Positions 17,735 through 26,980 are shown, counted from the first letter of the stretch. The stretch: 64,000 nucleotides of DNA from CAWANF01 sp963783355 (GCA_963783355.1 CAWANF010000002.1:186001-250000); one strand, 5' to 3'. Numbers and translations: made by a program. The notes: generated from the letters alone by a model not told the origin.

Positions 17735-18895
17735 ATGACATCAAGAGAACGTTTATTAGCAGCTTTAAACCGGCAAAAGCCGGACAGGCTTCCCGTTACG
17801 ACACATCACCTGATGCCGTATTTTTTGAACCGGTATATGGATGGGAAGAACTATTCCGATTTTTTTGATCATTTTGACATGGACGCCATTCGCTGGGTGG
17901 CTCCTCACAAACCCGATACTACGATCGGTCACTATTTAGATCCGGAACAAGGGGAACCCGGTTACCTGGAATCTCACCGAATCTCCTCAGATAACTGGCG
18001 AATTTATTCTGAAGATATCCCTGATGATCAATATGCCACACAACGATTTAGAATTGTTACGCCCAAAGGAGAATTAACAACCGTACTTCAGTCTAATGAA
18101 CATACGGCGTGGATTGCAGAACATCTCATTAAGGATAAAAAAGATATTGAATTGATTGCCGAGTATGCTACTGCTCCCCTGTGCGATGTTCAAGCTGTAA
18201 ATGAAGAAGCTGCCGATTTCGGTGATCGGGGCATCATTCGCGGACAGGTCTGCAGTTTCGATATTTATGGTCAGCCCGGTACCTGGCAGGACGCCGCATG
18301 CCTGGTCGGCATCGAAAAGCTCATTATGTCGACTTACGACGATCCGGAATGGGTTCATGATTTGCTGCGTATTCTTCAAAATCGTAAGGCGATCTATATT
18401 AAATCGATGAAAGGCGCTAAATATGATATTATTGAACATGGCGGAGGCGATGCTTCTACAACGGTCATTTCTCCTAAAATTTTCCACAAATTTGTGGCTC
18501 CTTATGATAGCGAACTCATAAATTTGGCACACGAAGCAGGGCAAAAAATCGTCTATCATACTTGTGGAGGCATGATGCCCATTTTGGAATCCATTGCTGA
18601 TATGGGTCCGGATGCCATGGAAACATTTACTCCGCCGGGTATGGGAGCTGATGTTGACCTGGCTGAAGCCAAACGTCGAATCGGGAGTCGTGTCTGCATG
18701 ATTGGAGGTTTTGATCAGGGACATTATCTCGCAGGATGTACTCCTGAGGAAACCCGTAAAGAAGTCCGGCGTTGTTTCGATGCTGCCGGAGAAAACGGAG
18801 GCTATATCTTATCGCCTTCCGACCATTTTTTTGATGCTGAACCTGAATTAATTGAAGCTTTTGCCGACGAGGCCCGAAAATGCATTTACGAATAG
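17735..18895 (+). CDS. UroD-family (MtaA-like) methyltransferase
   Basis: 386 residues starting TSRERLLAALNRQKPDRLP. It carries the zinc motif H275-T-C277-G-G in KIVYHTCGG and the EHGGGDAS segment of this group. It resembles uncharacterised UroD-like proteins found with corrinoid proteins and one-carbon genes. True uroporphyrinogen decarboxylase is unlikely: the group lacks the RQAGR-type N-terminal signature. It overlaps the next UroD-type gene by 16 bases and so is translated with it. The neighbouring divergent mtaB/mtaC operon gives the best clue: methyl transfer to or from a corrinoid. Confidence 0.8.
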   Translation: MTSRERLLAALNRQKPDRLPVTTHHLMPYFLNRYMDGKNYSDFFDHFDMDAIRWVAPHKPDTTIGHYLDPEQGEPGYLESHRISSDNWRIYSEDIPDDQYATQRFRIVTPKGELTTVLQSNEHTAWIAEHLIKDKKDIELIAEYATAPLCDVQAVNEEAADFGDRGIIRGQVCSFDIYGQPGTWQDAACLVGIEKLIMSTYDDPEWVHDLLRILQNRKAIYIKSMKGAKYDIIEHGGGDASTTVISPKIFHKFVAPYDSELINLAHEAGQKIVYHTCGGMMPILESIADMGPDAMETFTPPGMGADVDLAEAKRRIGSRVCMIGGFDQGHYLAGCTPEETRKEVRRCFDAAGENGGYILSPSDHFFDAEPELIEAFADEARKCIYE

Positions 18896-19941
18896 AGAAA
18901 AGTCAAAAAACGAAGCATACTTCCCGCCAAAGGATGCTGGACGCTTTCGAATTCAACAATCCTGACAAAATTCCGCTGGTCTATCATCCTTCTCCGGCAG
19001 GATTACATGTCCATGGACAGAAGTTGCTGGACTTGTTTAACGAATATCCACCGGATAATCCCATCGTCTTCGATCATATTCCACAACCACCGGAAAACGC
19101 CTACGACGAGCAGGGTCAATATCACGAAATAATCCGGGACGATTGGGGAACACTCTGGGAATATCGCATATTTGGTATCCAGGGGCATCCTAAAGAATAT
19201 CCTTTTAAAAGCTGGAAAGAAGGACTTGATTATCCCTTACCCCCTGTTCCGAAACCAGGAACAACGGCATATGAAACAGAAAAAGCTGAGGTTCAAAGAG
19301 ATAAACAAGATTATCTCGTTTTTAAAGGATGGGTATCCATTTTTGAAAAGCTGCACGCTTTGCGTCCCATGGATGAAATGCTGATGGATTTGGCAACCCG
19401 AGAAAATGATATTGTTCCGTTTTTGGAACATCTGACAGATTATTGGTCTGAGGTAATAAATTATTACCTGGAAATAGGTACCGATGTAATTGTCTTTGGC
19501 GATGACTGGGGAAGCCAGAAAGGACAGTTCGTTTCAACAAAATTATTCCGTGACTTGTTCAAGCCACTGTACCAAAGACTGGTGGCTCCGGTTAAAGATG
19601 CAGGAAAAAAAGTTTTTTTTCATGCCTGCGGGAAACTGGACCAGATTTTTGATGAATTACTGGACCTTGGAATTGATGGATACTGGCCGCAAATCCCGTT
19701 ATATGACGAAATCCCATTCTCCCATAAATGCAAGGAACATAAAGTCGCTATTTATATCCATCCTGATCGCCAGCGACTGATTCCACTGGGAACACCTCGG
19801 GAAATTGATGATAAAATACACGAATATGCCGATCGATATCATGAATTGGGCGGCGGAGGTATTTTTTATATTGAAATGGAAAATGATGCGCCATTTGAAA
19901 ACGTAAAAGCACTGTTTGAAGCCATTCAGAAATACAGATGA
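18880..19941 (+). CDS. UroD-family (MtaA-like) methyltransferase
   Basis: 353 residues; a second, distinct member (the two are not close copies). The start RQRMLDAFEFNNPDKIPLVY and the zinc motif H248-A-C250-G in KVFFHACG are clear. Near the C-terminus, where MtaA has its third ligand Cys, it shows GGGGIFYIEMENDAPFENV without Cys, so the metal site may differ. The ATG at 18880 lies inside the end of the previous gene (16-base overlap). A terminator follows directly. Confidence 0.8.
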   Translation: MHLRIEKSQKTKHTSRQRMLDAFEFNNPDKIPLVYHPSPAGLHVHGQKLLDLFNEYPPDNPIVFDHIPQPPENAYDEQGQYHEIIRDDWGTLWEYRIFGIQGHPKEYPFKSWKEGLDYPLPPVPKPGTTAYETEKAEVQRDKQDYLVFKGWVSIFEKLHALRPMDEMLMDLATRENDIVPFLEHLTDYWSEVINYYLEIGTDVIVFGDDWGSQKGQFVSTKLFRDLFKPLYQRLVAPVKDAGKKVFFHACGKLDQIFDELLDLGIDGYWPQIPLYDEIPFSHKCKEHKVAIYIHPDRQRLIPLGTPREIDDKIHEYADRYHELGGGGIFYIEMENDAPFENVKALFEAIQKYR

Positions 19942-19976
19942 TTAAGTACGGACATGCCTGGCACATCCGTACTTAA
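19942..19976. terminator. Intrinsic terminator after the UroD pair
   Basis: TTAAGTACGGA (19942-19952) pairs with TCCGTACTTAA (19966-19976) around a 13-base loop, starting one base after the stop codon. It sits between convergent genes and may serve both. Confidence 0.75.
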
Positions 19977-20055
19977 TTTATCGATATATTTATTTTTTAA
20001 CTATTTCTTCCTTTTCATACTACCCAATCAAAAAGAATCCGTCTTTAAGACTTTC

Positions 20056-21276
20056 TTAGTTGCCTGATACCGATACCTGGATGGGTGATTGCAGTTCCTG
20101 TGCATAATGATTGATATATGTTTTCCATGCATCATAGTTTTTGAACTGGCCGCTTTTACTCCATGTAAATCCTGCCCAGTAGGATATGACATTGGTTTTC
20201 GGAACCTTTGTCAGCACCAGTAAATTTTTTGCATCTTCTGTCGTTTTTTCAAACTCATGGGGATTCACTAGAATGGCGCAATTCAAATTTCCTGAACTTA
20301 ATGCCTGTTGTGTTGTAAGCCAGCCCTGTTTTCCGTTGATATCCTTTTGAAGCATGATACTAGGTGCACGTTCAACGCTATAGTCCGATTTCATACCTTT
20401 TCTGATTTCTTCTACGGAATGATTTGTCCTTTCAATTCCAATACCTGCTACCAAATTCGCGGCATGTTCAGGTTTATAAGTAATTTGATAATGATCGAGA
20501 TTCGAACCGGCATCGAGACTGATACGTCTTATTTCTTTCACCTTATTACCGTTAACATCATAAGTGTTGTAAGTCAGTTCAAACATTACGCGAATGGGCC
20601 CGTTGGCCAGCAAATGAGATTTGACGTAATTTGTGGGCGTCCAAAGTTTATCCCCGGACCAGAGTCCATCGCCTCCATCACCGCGGCTGTTTCCGCAGGT
20701 ATAAAGGTCTGCCCCCTCGCCAGTGTCAATATTGACGTGCCCCATCATATACCAGTTATTTATAACTAATTGTGGTCCTTTTTTGCACCAAACATCAATG
20801 GCACTGCTGGTTAGGGGTTCTTCTTTCCACGTTTCAAGAGCTTTTCCATAAGTTCTGTGAGCAATCCTGTCGTTTTCCCAGGCGAAATCATCAAATCGTT
20901 CCTGAACAAAACGTCCATAGGCTTTAAATTGTTTTTGTGTATATAGATGGGGCTTCCCAACATAAACTATAAAATGGCGGGTTTGATTCGGAGCAAAATC
21001 GGCCTGGAAAATGACTACGTCAGGATGATAGTCTCCATTCATATCGACCGCCTGGCATAACAGCTCGCGTCCGGCAGCATCTTTAATGTGAATTTTCTCC
21101 AAATCAACTTTACCCAATGTACTCAGTTGATTTTTGTTTATTGTAATCGTCTGATTTAACCGGCCGAACGATAATTTATTAACAGCGGTGAACGTCAGTT
21201 CATGTACCTGGGCGAGACCAACTATAGGCAAAACAAAAAATAATAATGAGAGAAGGACTTTTCGAATATAATTCAT
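20056..21276 (-). CDS. DUF4861 exported protein
   Basis: 406 residues with a Sec signal peptide (KVLLSLLFFVLPIVGLAQ). The body matches DUF4861: the early segment IHIKDAAGRELLCQAVD, a HRTYGKALE segment, WCKKGPQLVINNWYMMGH, and the repeated Gly/Asp-rich GNSRGDGGDGLWSG. The family is found in polysaccharide utilisation loci for pectin, alginate and related uronic acid polymers, mostly without a proven reaction; a beta-sandwich fold of the galactose-mutarotase type is likely. It is a single gene facing the UroD pair. Its presence beside lyases and uronate-type enzymes supports sugar-acid catabolism in this region. Confidence 0.78.
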   Translation of the reverse strand: MNYIRKVLLSLLFFVLPIVGLAQVHELTFTAVNKLSFGRLNQTITINKNQLSTLGKVDLEKIHIKDAAGRELLCQAVDMNGDYHPDVVIFQADFAPNQTRHFIVYVGKPHLYTQKQFKAYGRFVQERFDDFAWENDRIAHRTYGKALETWKEEPLTSSAIDVWCKKGPQLVINNWYMMGHVNIDTGEGADLYTCGNSRGDGGDGLWSGDKLWTPTNYVKSHLLANGPIRVMFELTYNTYDVNGNKVKEIRRISLDAGSNLDHYQITYKPEHAANLVAGIGIERTNHSVEEIRKGMKSDYSVERAPSIMLQKDINGKQGWLTTQQALSSGNLNCAILVNPHEFEKTTEDAKNLLVLTKVPKTNVISYWAGFTWSKSGQFKNYDAWKTYINHYAQELQSPIQVSVSGN

Positions 21277-21662
21277 AGGTCAGAGTATTTAATATTTAAA
21301 AAGAATAAGGTAAATAACAATTTAATGATGATATTGCCATATCAAATTTCCTGAATTTTAAATTGCCATATAATAATTACTAAATAACAGAAAAATATTC
21401 AGTTCATACCTTCAGCTATTGAAGTTTTGAATGTTCTAATTTCTTAACAGACAGAAAGAATCAATTTCTGAATATTTTTTCAAATCCATTGTCATTCAAA
21501 TTTATAAATTGATTTTAACTCTTTTATATTTTTTGAGGAAGTTTCGGGTTTTCATATTTTACATTCAAAGTAACAGAGATCAGTCAAATTATTTCAGCTT
21601 ATTCACTTCCACCGTGTCAATCTTATATTTGAAGTGATATCCTGAAATACAATCAATGTGTC
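21277..21662. other. Gene-free AT-rich divergent promoter region
   Basis: 386 AT-rich bases between DUF4861 (minus) and the SDR gene (plus). No repeat, stem or operator that I trust. It should hold both promoters. Confidence 0.4.
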
Positions 21663-22676
21663 ATGACAGAAAAAGAATTAATCGGGAAATTGTCTGAACC
21701 TTCACCACAGACGGTTCAGATGATGAAATCTCTTAATGGTGATATCATCATTTTAGGGGTTGCCGGAAAAGTAGGCATCACTCTGGCCATAACGGCTAAA
21801 CGGGCAGCAAAAGAAGCCGGCATCAGCAAGAAAATCATCGGCGTAGCCCGGTTCAGCGACCCCAAATCACGCGAACAGCTTGAATCACATGGAATTGAAA
21901 CCATCAAATGTGATTTATCCGACCACGAAAGTGTTAAACAGCTACCACTCGTTGAAAATGTCATCTTCATGGCAGGTCGAAAATTCGGAACTTCCGACAA
22001 CAAAGGCCTCACCTGGATTATGAATGTGTTATTACCCGGATATGTAGCCGAACACTATAAAAACAGCCGAATTATGGCTTTTTCTACCGGCTGCGTGTAT
22101 CCATTAGTACCTCTGGAACACGGCGGACAAAAGGAAGAGGACACTGTTGACCCGATTGGGGAATATTCACAATCCTGCCTGGGACGGGAACGCGTCTTTG
22201 AACATTACAGCCAGGAATACGGAACCAAAATTTGCCTGTTTCGCCTGAATTATGCCATCGATCTCCGTTACGGCGTGCTTCATGATATCGCGATAAAGGT
22301 TTACAAGAATAAACCGGTAGATCTCACAGTAGGATATTTCAATTGTATCTGGCAGGGCGACGCTAATAACAGAGCCCTTCTTAGCCTGGAACTGTGCGAT
22401 TCCCCGGCTAATCCAATAAATATCTCCGGACCTGAAATCATTTCTGTCAAATACGCAGCCGAACGGTTTGGCGAACTATTAAATAAGAAAGTCCAGTTTG
22501 AGGGAGAACCCGGTCCGGCCAACTATCTTACCAATACGACAAAGTCTATCGGACTTTTTGGATATCCTACCGTTCCATTGGATACCATGATAAAATGGAC
22601 CGCCAAATGGATACAAAAAGGGGGCTATTCTCTTGGCATACCCACCCATTATGAAGTTAGCGACGGTACCTACTAA
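21663..22676 (+). CDS. NAD(P)-dependent epimerase/dehydratase (extended SDR)
   Basis: 337 residues. The Rossmann motif is slightly unusual (ILGVAGKVGITLA). The active site shows Ser in AFSTGCVY, but the usual YxxxK is YSQSCLGRE, without the Lys, so catalysis may be altered. Extended SDR proteins of this type act on sugars or sugar acids. The stop overlaps the ATG of the DapA-like gene (TAATG), so the two form a coupled pair; an SDR with a DapA-like aldolase is a frequent arrangement in sugar-acid pathways. The exact substrate cannot be read from the sequence. Confidence 0.75.
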   Translation: MTEKELIGKLSEPSPQTVQMMKSLNGDIIILGVAGKVGITLAITAKRAAKEAGISKKIIGVARFSDPKSREQLESHGIETIKCDLSDHESVKQLPLVENVIFMAGRKFGTSDNKGLTWIMNVLLPGYVAEHYKNSRIMAFSTGCVYPLVPLEHGGQKEEDTVDPIGEYSQSCLGRERVFEHYSQEYGTKICLFRLNYAIDLRYGVLHDIAIKVYKNKPVDLTVGYFNCIWQGDANNRALLSLELCDSPANPINISGPEIISVKYAAERFGELLNKKVQFEGEPGPANYLTNTTKSIGLFGYPTVPLDTMIKWTAKWIQKGGYSLGIPTHYEVSDGTY

Positions 22677-23752
22677 TGATAAAAGTAACAGATATTTCCG
22701 AATCACTTCGGCAGAAAGTCCGCGACGGACTGGTCATCCCCGCTCTTCCTTTAGCCCTGGATAGTAACAATGAAATTGATTACAAATATCAAAAAGCGCT
22801 CCTTCGATATTACATGAGTGCCGGAGCGGGTGGAATTGCCGTTGGCGTTCACAGCACACAATTCGAAATTCGGGATCCGGGTATTGATCTGTTCGAGCCC
22901 ATTTTAAAATTTGCTTCCAAAACGATTGACGAAGAGAGTGAAAAACATGGATTTGAGATTTTAAAAATTGCCGGAATATGTGGTAAAACGGATCAGGCAT
23001 TACAGGAGGCGACCTTTGCTGCCAGTAATGGTTATCACGCTGGACTGCTCAGTTTAACGTCATATAAAGATGCTGATATCCCGGAAATAATTGAACATTG
23101 CCAAAAGATTTCGGGAATAATACCCCTTATAGGCTTTTATTTGCAGCCGGCTGTAGGCGGACGAGTTTTACCTTATTCATTCTGGCGTAAATTTGCTGAA
23201 ATCGAAAATGTGCTGGCGATAAAAATGGCTCCATTCAATCGTTATTATACGTTGGAGGTAATTCGGGCTGTTTGTGATGCCGGCCGGGAAAATGATATCG
23301 CTCTTTATACCGGCAATGACGATAACATTCTTGTGGATTTGATTACTACATATCGAATCATTACGGCTGGAAAACAAAAAGAAGTGAAAATTGTCGGTGG
23401 CCTGCTCGGACATTGGGCCGTCTGGACGAAAAAAGCCGTTGAATTACTCGAAGAAGTAAAAGAATGGCGAAAATCGGGCAAACCGGTTCCATCCGAATGG
23501 TTAACCCTGGCAACCCAAATCACGGATTCCAACTCAGCCTTTTTCGATACATCAAATCAGTTCAGGGGAAGCATTCCCGGCATTCATGAAGTGCTGCGGC
23601 GCCAGGGACTCATGCAAAGTATTCGCTGTCTCGATTCGGATTTGAATTTATCAGATGGTCAGAATGATGAGATCAATCGTGTTTACCGTTCTTATCCTCA
23701 TCTAAATGATGATGATTTTGTAAGGGAGCATCTAATCGACTGGCTTAGTTAG
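22676..23752 (+). CDS. Dihydrodipicolinate synthase/N-acetylneuraminate lyase family protein
   Basis: 358 residues, longer than typical DapA (about 290-300) through extra C-terminal helices. The TIM-barrel features are present: GAGGIAVGVHSTQFE at the place of the GTTGE loop, the Schiff-base Lys in AIKMAPFNRY, a Tyr in IPLIGFYLQP, and YTGNDDNI. Members include 2-keto-3-deoxygluconate aldolases and 5-dehydro-4-deoxyglucarate dehydratases. True lysine biosynthesis is unlikely given the changed GTTGE loop and the SDR partner. It is coupled to the SDR by a one-base overlap. A sugar-acid aldolase or dehydratase role is inferred. Confidence 0.8.
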   Translation: MIKVTDISESLRQKVRDGLVIPALPLALDSNNEIDYKYQKALLRYYMSAGAGGIAVGVHSTQFEIRDPGIDLFEPILKFASKTIDEESEKHGFEILKIAGICGKTDQALQEATFAASNGYHAGLLSLTSYKDADIPEIIEHCQKISGIIPLIGFYLQPAVGGRVLPYSFWRKFAEIENVLAIKMAPFNRYYTLEVIRAVCDAGRENDIALYTGNDDNILVDLITTYRIITAGKQKEVKIVGGLLGHWAVWTKKAVELLEEVKEWRKSGKPVPSEWLTLATQITDSNSAFFDTSNQFRGSIPGIHEVLRRQGLMQSIRCLDSDLNLSDGQNDEINRVYRSYPHLNDDDFVREHLIDWLS

Positions 23753-23786
23753 ATTTAATTTGAAATACTATTTACAAGAGTAAAAA

Positions 23787-23834
23787 GTGCCTTTGTGCCT
23801 TTGTGCCTTTGTGCCTTTGTGCCTTTGTGCCTTT
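23787..23834. repeat. Six tandem copies of GTGCCTTT
   Basis: Six perfect 8-bp units, followed by a degenerate seventh (GTGCACTTT). The array lies 100 bases before the cstA start, so copy-number change could alter promoter spacing. Confidence 0.9.
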
Positions 23835-23934
23835 GTGCACTTTGAAAATATTCACATTTTGCAGGAAGTAATTAATTTTATTAATTAAATATCAAAGCTG
23901 TAAGTGTCTGTAACTTCATTAGGGGGATTTATAT

Positions 23935-25668
23935 ATGAGCAGTATTTGGTTAGCCATATTCGGCGGAATTATCTTTTTACTGGGATATCGGTTTTATTCA
24001 AGATTTATAGCCGCAAAAATTTACCAGCTTGATCCGGATTATGTAACACCGGCTCATCAGTTCAATGACGGTGTCGATTTCGTGCCGACTGATAAATGGA
24101 TTCTTTGGGGTCACCATTTCACATCGATAGCCGGAGCCGCCCCGATTGTTGGTCCGGCCATCGCCATCTATTGGGGATGGTTGCCCGCTTTCTTATGGAT
24201 TACATTTGGAACCGTTTTGGCCGCCGGAGTACATGATTTTGGAACACTGGTTATCTCCGTCCGCAATAAAGGACAATCCATCGGGACCCTGGCGAATAAA
24301 CTCATCGGTAAAAGAGCGAAGATTTTATTCCTTTTTATCATCCTGATTCTTGTTTTGATGGTAAACGCCGTTTTTGCCTGGGTCATTTCTAATCTGTTTA
24401 TTTCCTTCCCGGCGAGTGTATTATCCATCTTCATACAAATCCCACTTGCCGTATGGATTGGAATATCCGTTTATAAGAAAAAAGGAAGTCTGCTCATCCC
24501 CTCTGTTGTCGCTTTGATTGTGATGTATTTAACAGCGATAATCGCCAGTTATGTACCGGCTCTTCAGTTCGATTTAATTCGCTATTTCGGTGGAAAAGAA
24601 CACATGGTTCTGGGCGGATTTAATGGTACACAGATGGCTTTTTTCATATGGATTATCGTCCTGATGATTTATGTGTATATCGCCTCTACGATGCCTGTGT
24701 GGAAACTCTTGCAGCCCCGCGATTATATAAATTCACATCAATTGATTATAGGCCTGGGCATCTTGTATCTCGGCTTGTTTATTACCAATCCGCCGATCAC
24801 GGCCCCTATGACAAATTCCACAACCGATATTTCATGGTTCCCTTTATTGTTCATAACCATTGCCTGCGGTGCTATTTCTGGATTTCACGGCTTAGTTTCG
24901 TCGGGAACAACTTCCAAACAGCTGGATAAAGAAACAGATGCCCGTATGGTCGGTTATCTCGGTGCCGTCGGTGAAGGCATTCTCGCTCTGATATCGGTTA
25001 TTGCCGTGGCCACATTTTTTACTTCTCATGCCGATTTTGTCGCGACATACAGTAGTTACGCCGAAGCCAGCCATAAAGGCCTGGGCGCTTTCATCAATGG
25101 TTCCGCGCACCTGGCTGAGGGACTTCTCATTCCTGTTAACGTGGCAAAAACCATCGTTTCTATTATTGTCATCAGCTTTGCCGCCACCACACTCGATACT
25201 TCCGTTCGCCTGATGCGGTATATCATTTCTGAACTCGGCATGGAATACAATATCCATGTTCTCACAAAAAAACACGTCGCTACAGGAATAGCCGTAGGCG
25301 CCAGCGCGGCGCTGGTTTTATTACCAGAAGGCCCGCAGGGATTTGGTTCGGGAGGTTTTCTATTATGGCCTCTATTTGGCACCGGAAATCAGCTTTTAGC
25401 CGGTATCAGCCTTTTGCTTATCTCCATCTGGCTGAAACGTCAGGGCCGAAATTATATTTACACGCTGATACCAATGATATTCCTGCTTTTCGTCACTTTC
25501 TGGGCTATGATCCAGCAGGTTGTTTTCGAATGGTCAGGAATGGAAACCCATAGTCCGCAATGGTTGTTGTTTATATTAGGCAGCATCATCCTCGTTTTTG
25601 CATTTTGGATACTTCTCACAGCTGTTTCAGCATTTCGTAAGACTACAGCAGAAACAGAAACAGCTTAA
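23935..25668 (+). CDS. cstA: Carbon starvation protein CstA family transporter
   Basis: 577 residues with many membrane segments. The CstA signature is unmistakable: the N-terminal FNDGVDFVPTDKWILWGHHFTSIAGAAPIVGPAIA, then GVHDFGTLVISVRNKG and ISGFHGLVSSGTTSKQL. CstA-type proteins take up peptides or pyruvate; E. coli CstA is about 700 residues, while this shorter form is common in other phyla. AGGGGG precedes the ATG. It stands alone, with an 8-bp tandem repeat upstream. Together with the many exported peptidases it could serve uptake of peptides or of pyruvate from sugar-acid breakdown. Confidence 0.93.
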   Translation: MSSIWLAIFGGIIFLLGYRFYSRFIAAKIYQLDPDYVTPAHQFNDGVDFVPTDKWILWGHHFTSIAGAAPIVGPAIAIYWGWLPAFLWITFGTVLAAGVHDFGTLVISVRNKGQSIGTLANKLIGKRAKILFLFIILILVLMVNAVFAWVISNLFISFPASVLSIFIQIPLAVWIGISVYKKKGSLLIPSVVALIVMYLTAIIASYVPALQFDLIRYFGGKEHMVLGGFNGTQMAFFIWIIVLMIYVYIASTMPVWKLLQPRDYINSHQLIIGLGILYLGLFITNPPITAPMTNSTTDISWFPLLFITIACGAISGFHGLVSSGTTSKQLDKETDARMVGYLGAVGEGILALISVIAVATFFTSHADFVATYSSYAEASHKGLGAFINGSAHLAEGLLIPVNVAKTIVSIIVISFAATTLDTSVRLMRYIISELGMEYNIHVLTKKHVATGIAVGASAALVLLPEGPQGFGSGGFLLWPLFGTGNQLLAGISLLLISIWLKRQGRNYIYTLIPMIFLLFVTFWAMIQQVVFEWSGMETHSPQWLLFILGSIILVFAFWILLTAVSAFRKTTAETETA

Positions 25669-25750
25669 ATTTATAATTTATCATGTCTTATACCGTGTTG
25701 TCTGTGCCGTTCGCGTTCGATTTTTAATTAATTTCAGACTTAATTTTTAA

Positions 25751-26020
25751 ATGATGAAGAAAGCCAAAGGGAAACTTCGAAAAGTGTTGGAAAAATATGA
25801 TGAAATCATCAGCCAACCGCATAAATCAGAGATTAAAAGAGAGCTCAGAGACGAAAACGATCTCTTCCTGCTAATGTGTTTTTCCGAACTCCTTGGCATT
25901 CCCAATCCTGTTTCATTTTACACGCTGGAGCTCTATCCATACATTCTTGATGAGTTTCATGAATGGCATCTGCGCATGGGTATGGAAAAATCCCCACTGG
26001 ATCATATCAGATGCTGCTGA
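25751..26020 (+). CDS. Small protein ending in Cys-Cys, partner of the ArsA-type ATPase
   Basis: 89 residues, helical, no signal peptide. It starts with a basic amphipathic stretch (MMKKAKGKLRKVLEKYDEII), has a hydrophobic core (LFLLMCFSELLGIPNPVSFYTLELYPYI) and ends DHIRCC just before the stop. A C-terminal CC together with an ArsA neighbour recalls the small family that NCBI names cory-CC-star; I rely on memory for that. The ArsA-type gene starts three bases after the stop, so they are one operon. The terminal cysteines could bind a metal(loid) or be modified; unproven. Confidence 0.7.
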   Translation: MMKKAKGKLRKVLEKYDEIISQPHKSEIKRELRDENDLFLLMCFSELLGIPNPVSFYTLELYPYILDEFHEWHLRMGMEKSPLDHIRCC

Positions 26021-26023
26021 TCG

Positions 26024-26980
26024 ATGGATAAGAACCCTAATCATAGTAAAATATTCTTTTTTGGTGGAAAAGGCGGCGTCGGAAAGACGTCAATATCTTC
26101 ATCTTTTGCATTGTCTTTATCCCGAGCTGGCAAAAAGACGCTGCTCATTTCGACAGATCCGGCACATAACGTCGGTGATATCTTTCAGAAAAAAATAGGC
26201 GGTTCCATCAAGAAAATAGAAACCGGTTTATGGGGCTATGAAATTGATCCCGAAGAGGAATCGAAGAAATATATTGAAACGGTTAAAGGCAATCTCAAAG
26301 GATTAATCAAACCACGTCTTGTTGACGAGGTATACCGGCAAATTGATTTGGCTCGCGTTACTCCCGGAGCCGATGAAGCAGCTCTTTTCGACCGCATCGT
26401 CTCGATAATTCTGGAAGAACGATCCCATTATGATACGATTATTTTTGATACGGCCCCGACAGGACACACCATCCGATTGATGTCTTTGCCGGAACTTATG
26501 GGCGTTTGGGTGGAAGGCATGCTGCATCGGCGCGAAGAAATCAATGCCAATTATTCCGCCCTGCTTTCCGATGGAAAACCACATGAAGATCCGATTTCCG
26601 GCATTCTCAACAAGAGAAAAGAGCGATTTTCGGAGGTGCGGAAAATACTGCTCGATCCTAAAATCACTTCCTTCTATTACGTGTTACTTGCAGAGAAACT
26701 TCCTATCCTCGAAACGCAAAAGGCTGTTACACTTTTGGAAAAATACCAAATTCCGGTTGGAACACTTGTGATCAATAAAATTTTACCGGAACATGCCAAT
26801 GATGAATTTCTACAAAAAAGGAAAGATCAGGAAACATTGTATATGAAGGAGATTAACACGCTCTTTCATGATAAAACCATTTATAAAATACCTATGCTTG
26901 ATAAAGATATTTCAAGTATGGATGATCTCGAAGTTTTGTCGGGATTCATGCATGAATTTTGTTCTCAGATTTCTTTTTAA
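26024..26980 (+). CDS. ArsA/GET3-family ATPase
   Basis: 318 residues, a single ATPase domain (arsenite-pump ArsA of E. coli has two). The deviant Walker A GGKGGVGKTS is at about 14-23 with the signature Lys16; STDPAHNVGDIF (switch I) and FDTAPTGHTIRLMSLPE (switch II) follow. Such single-domain forms are either ArsA-like or relatives of GET3, which inserts tail-anchored membrane proteins. There is no arsB, arsR or arsD nearby, so an arsenite role is doubtful. The only neighbour is the 89-residue CC-ended protein, its probable partner. Confidence 0.88.
   Translation: MDKNPNHSKIFFFGGKGGVGKTSISSSFALSLSRAGKKTLLISTDPAHNVGDIFQKKIGGSIKKIETGLWGYEIDPEEESKKYIETVKGNLKGLIKPRLVDEVYRQIDLARVTPGADEAALFDRIVSIILEERSHYDTIIFDTAPTGHTIRLMSLPELMGVWVEGMLHRREEINANYSALLSDGKPHEDPISGILNKRKERFSEVRKILLDPKITSFYYVLLAEKLPILETQKAVTLLEKYQIPVGTLVINKILPEHANDEFLQKRKDQETLYMKEINTLFHDKTIYKIPMLDKDISSMDDLEVLSGFMHEFCSQISF

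Noticed and set aside
17735..19941. Genuine uroporphyrinogen decarboxylase (hemE)
   Set aside because: Four divergent UroD-like genes with HxC-type zinc motifs beside corrinoid genes fit MtaA-like methyltransferases; heme-pathway neighbours are absent.
23787..23834. CRISPR-like array
   Set aside because: Direct 8-bp units without spacers; simple tandem repeat. The 7-bp arrays were rejected as CRISPR for the same reason.
26024..26980. Arsenite efflux ATPase
   Set aside because: Single ATPase domain and no arsB, arsD or arsR nearby; kept as ArsA/GET3 family only.
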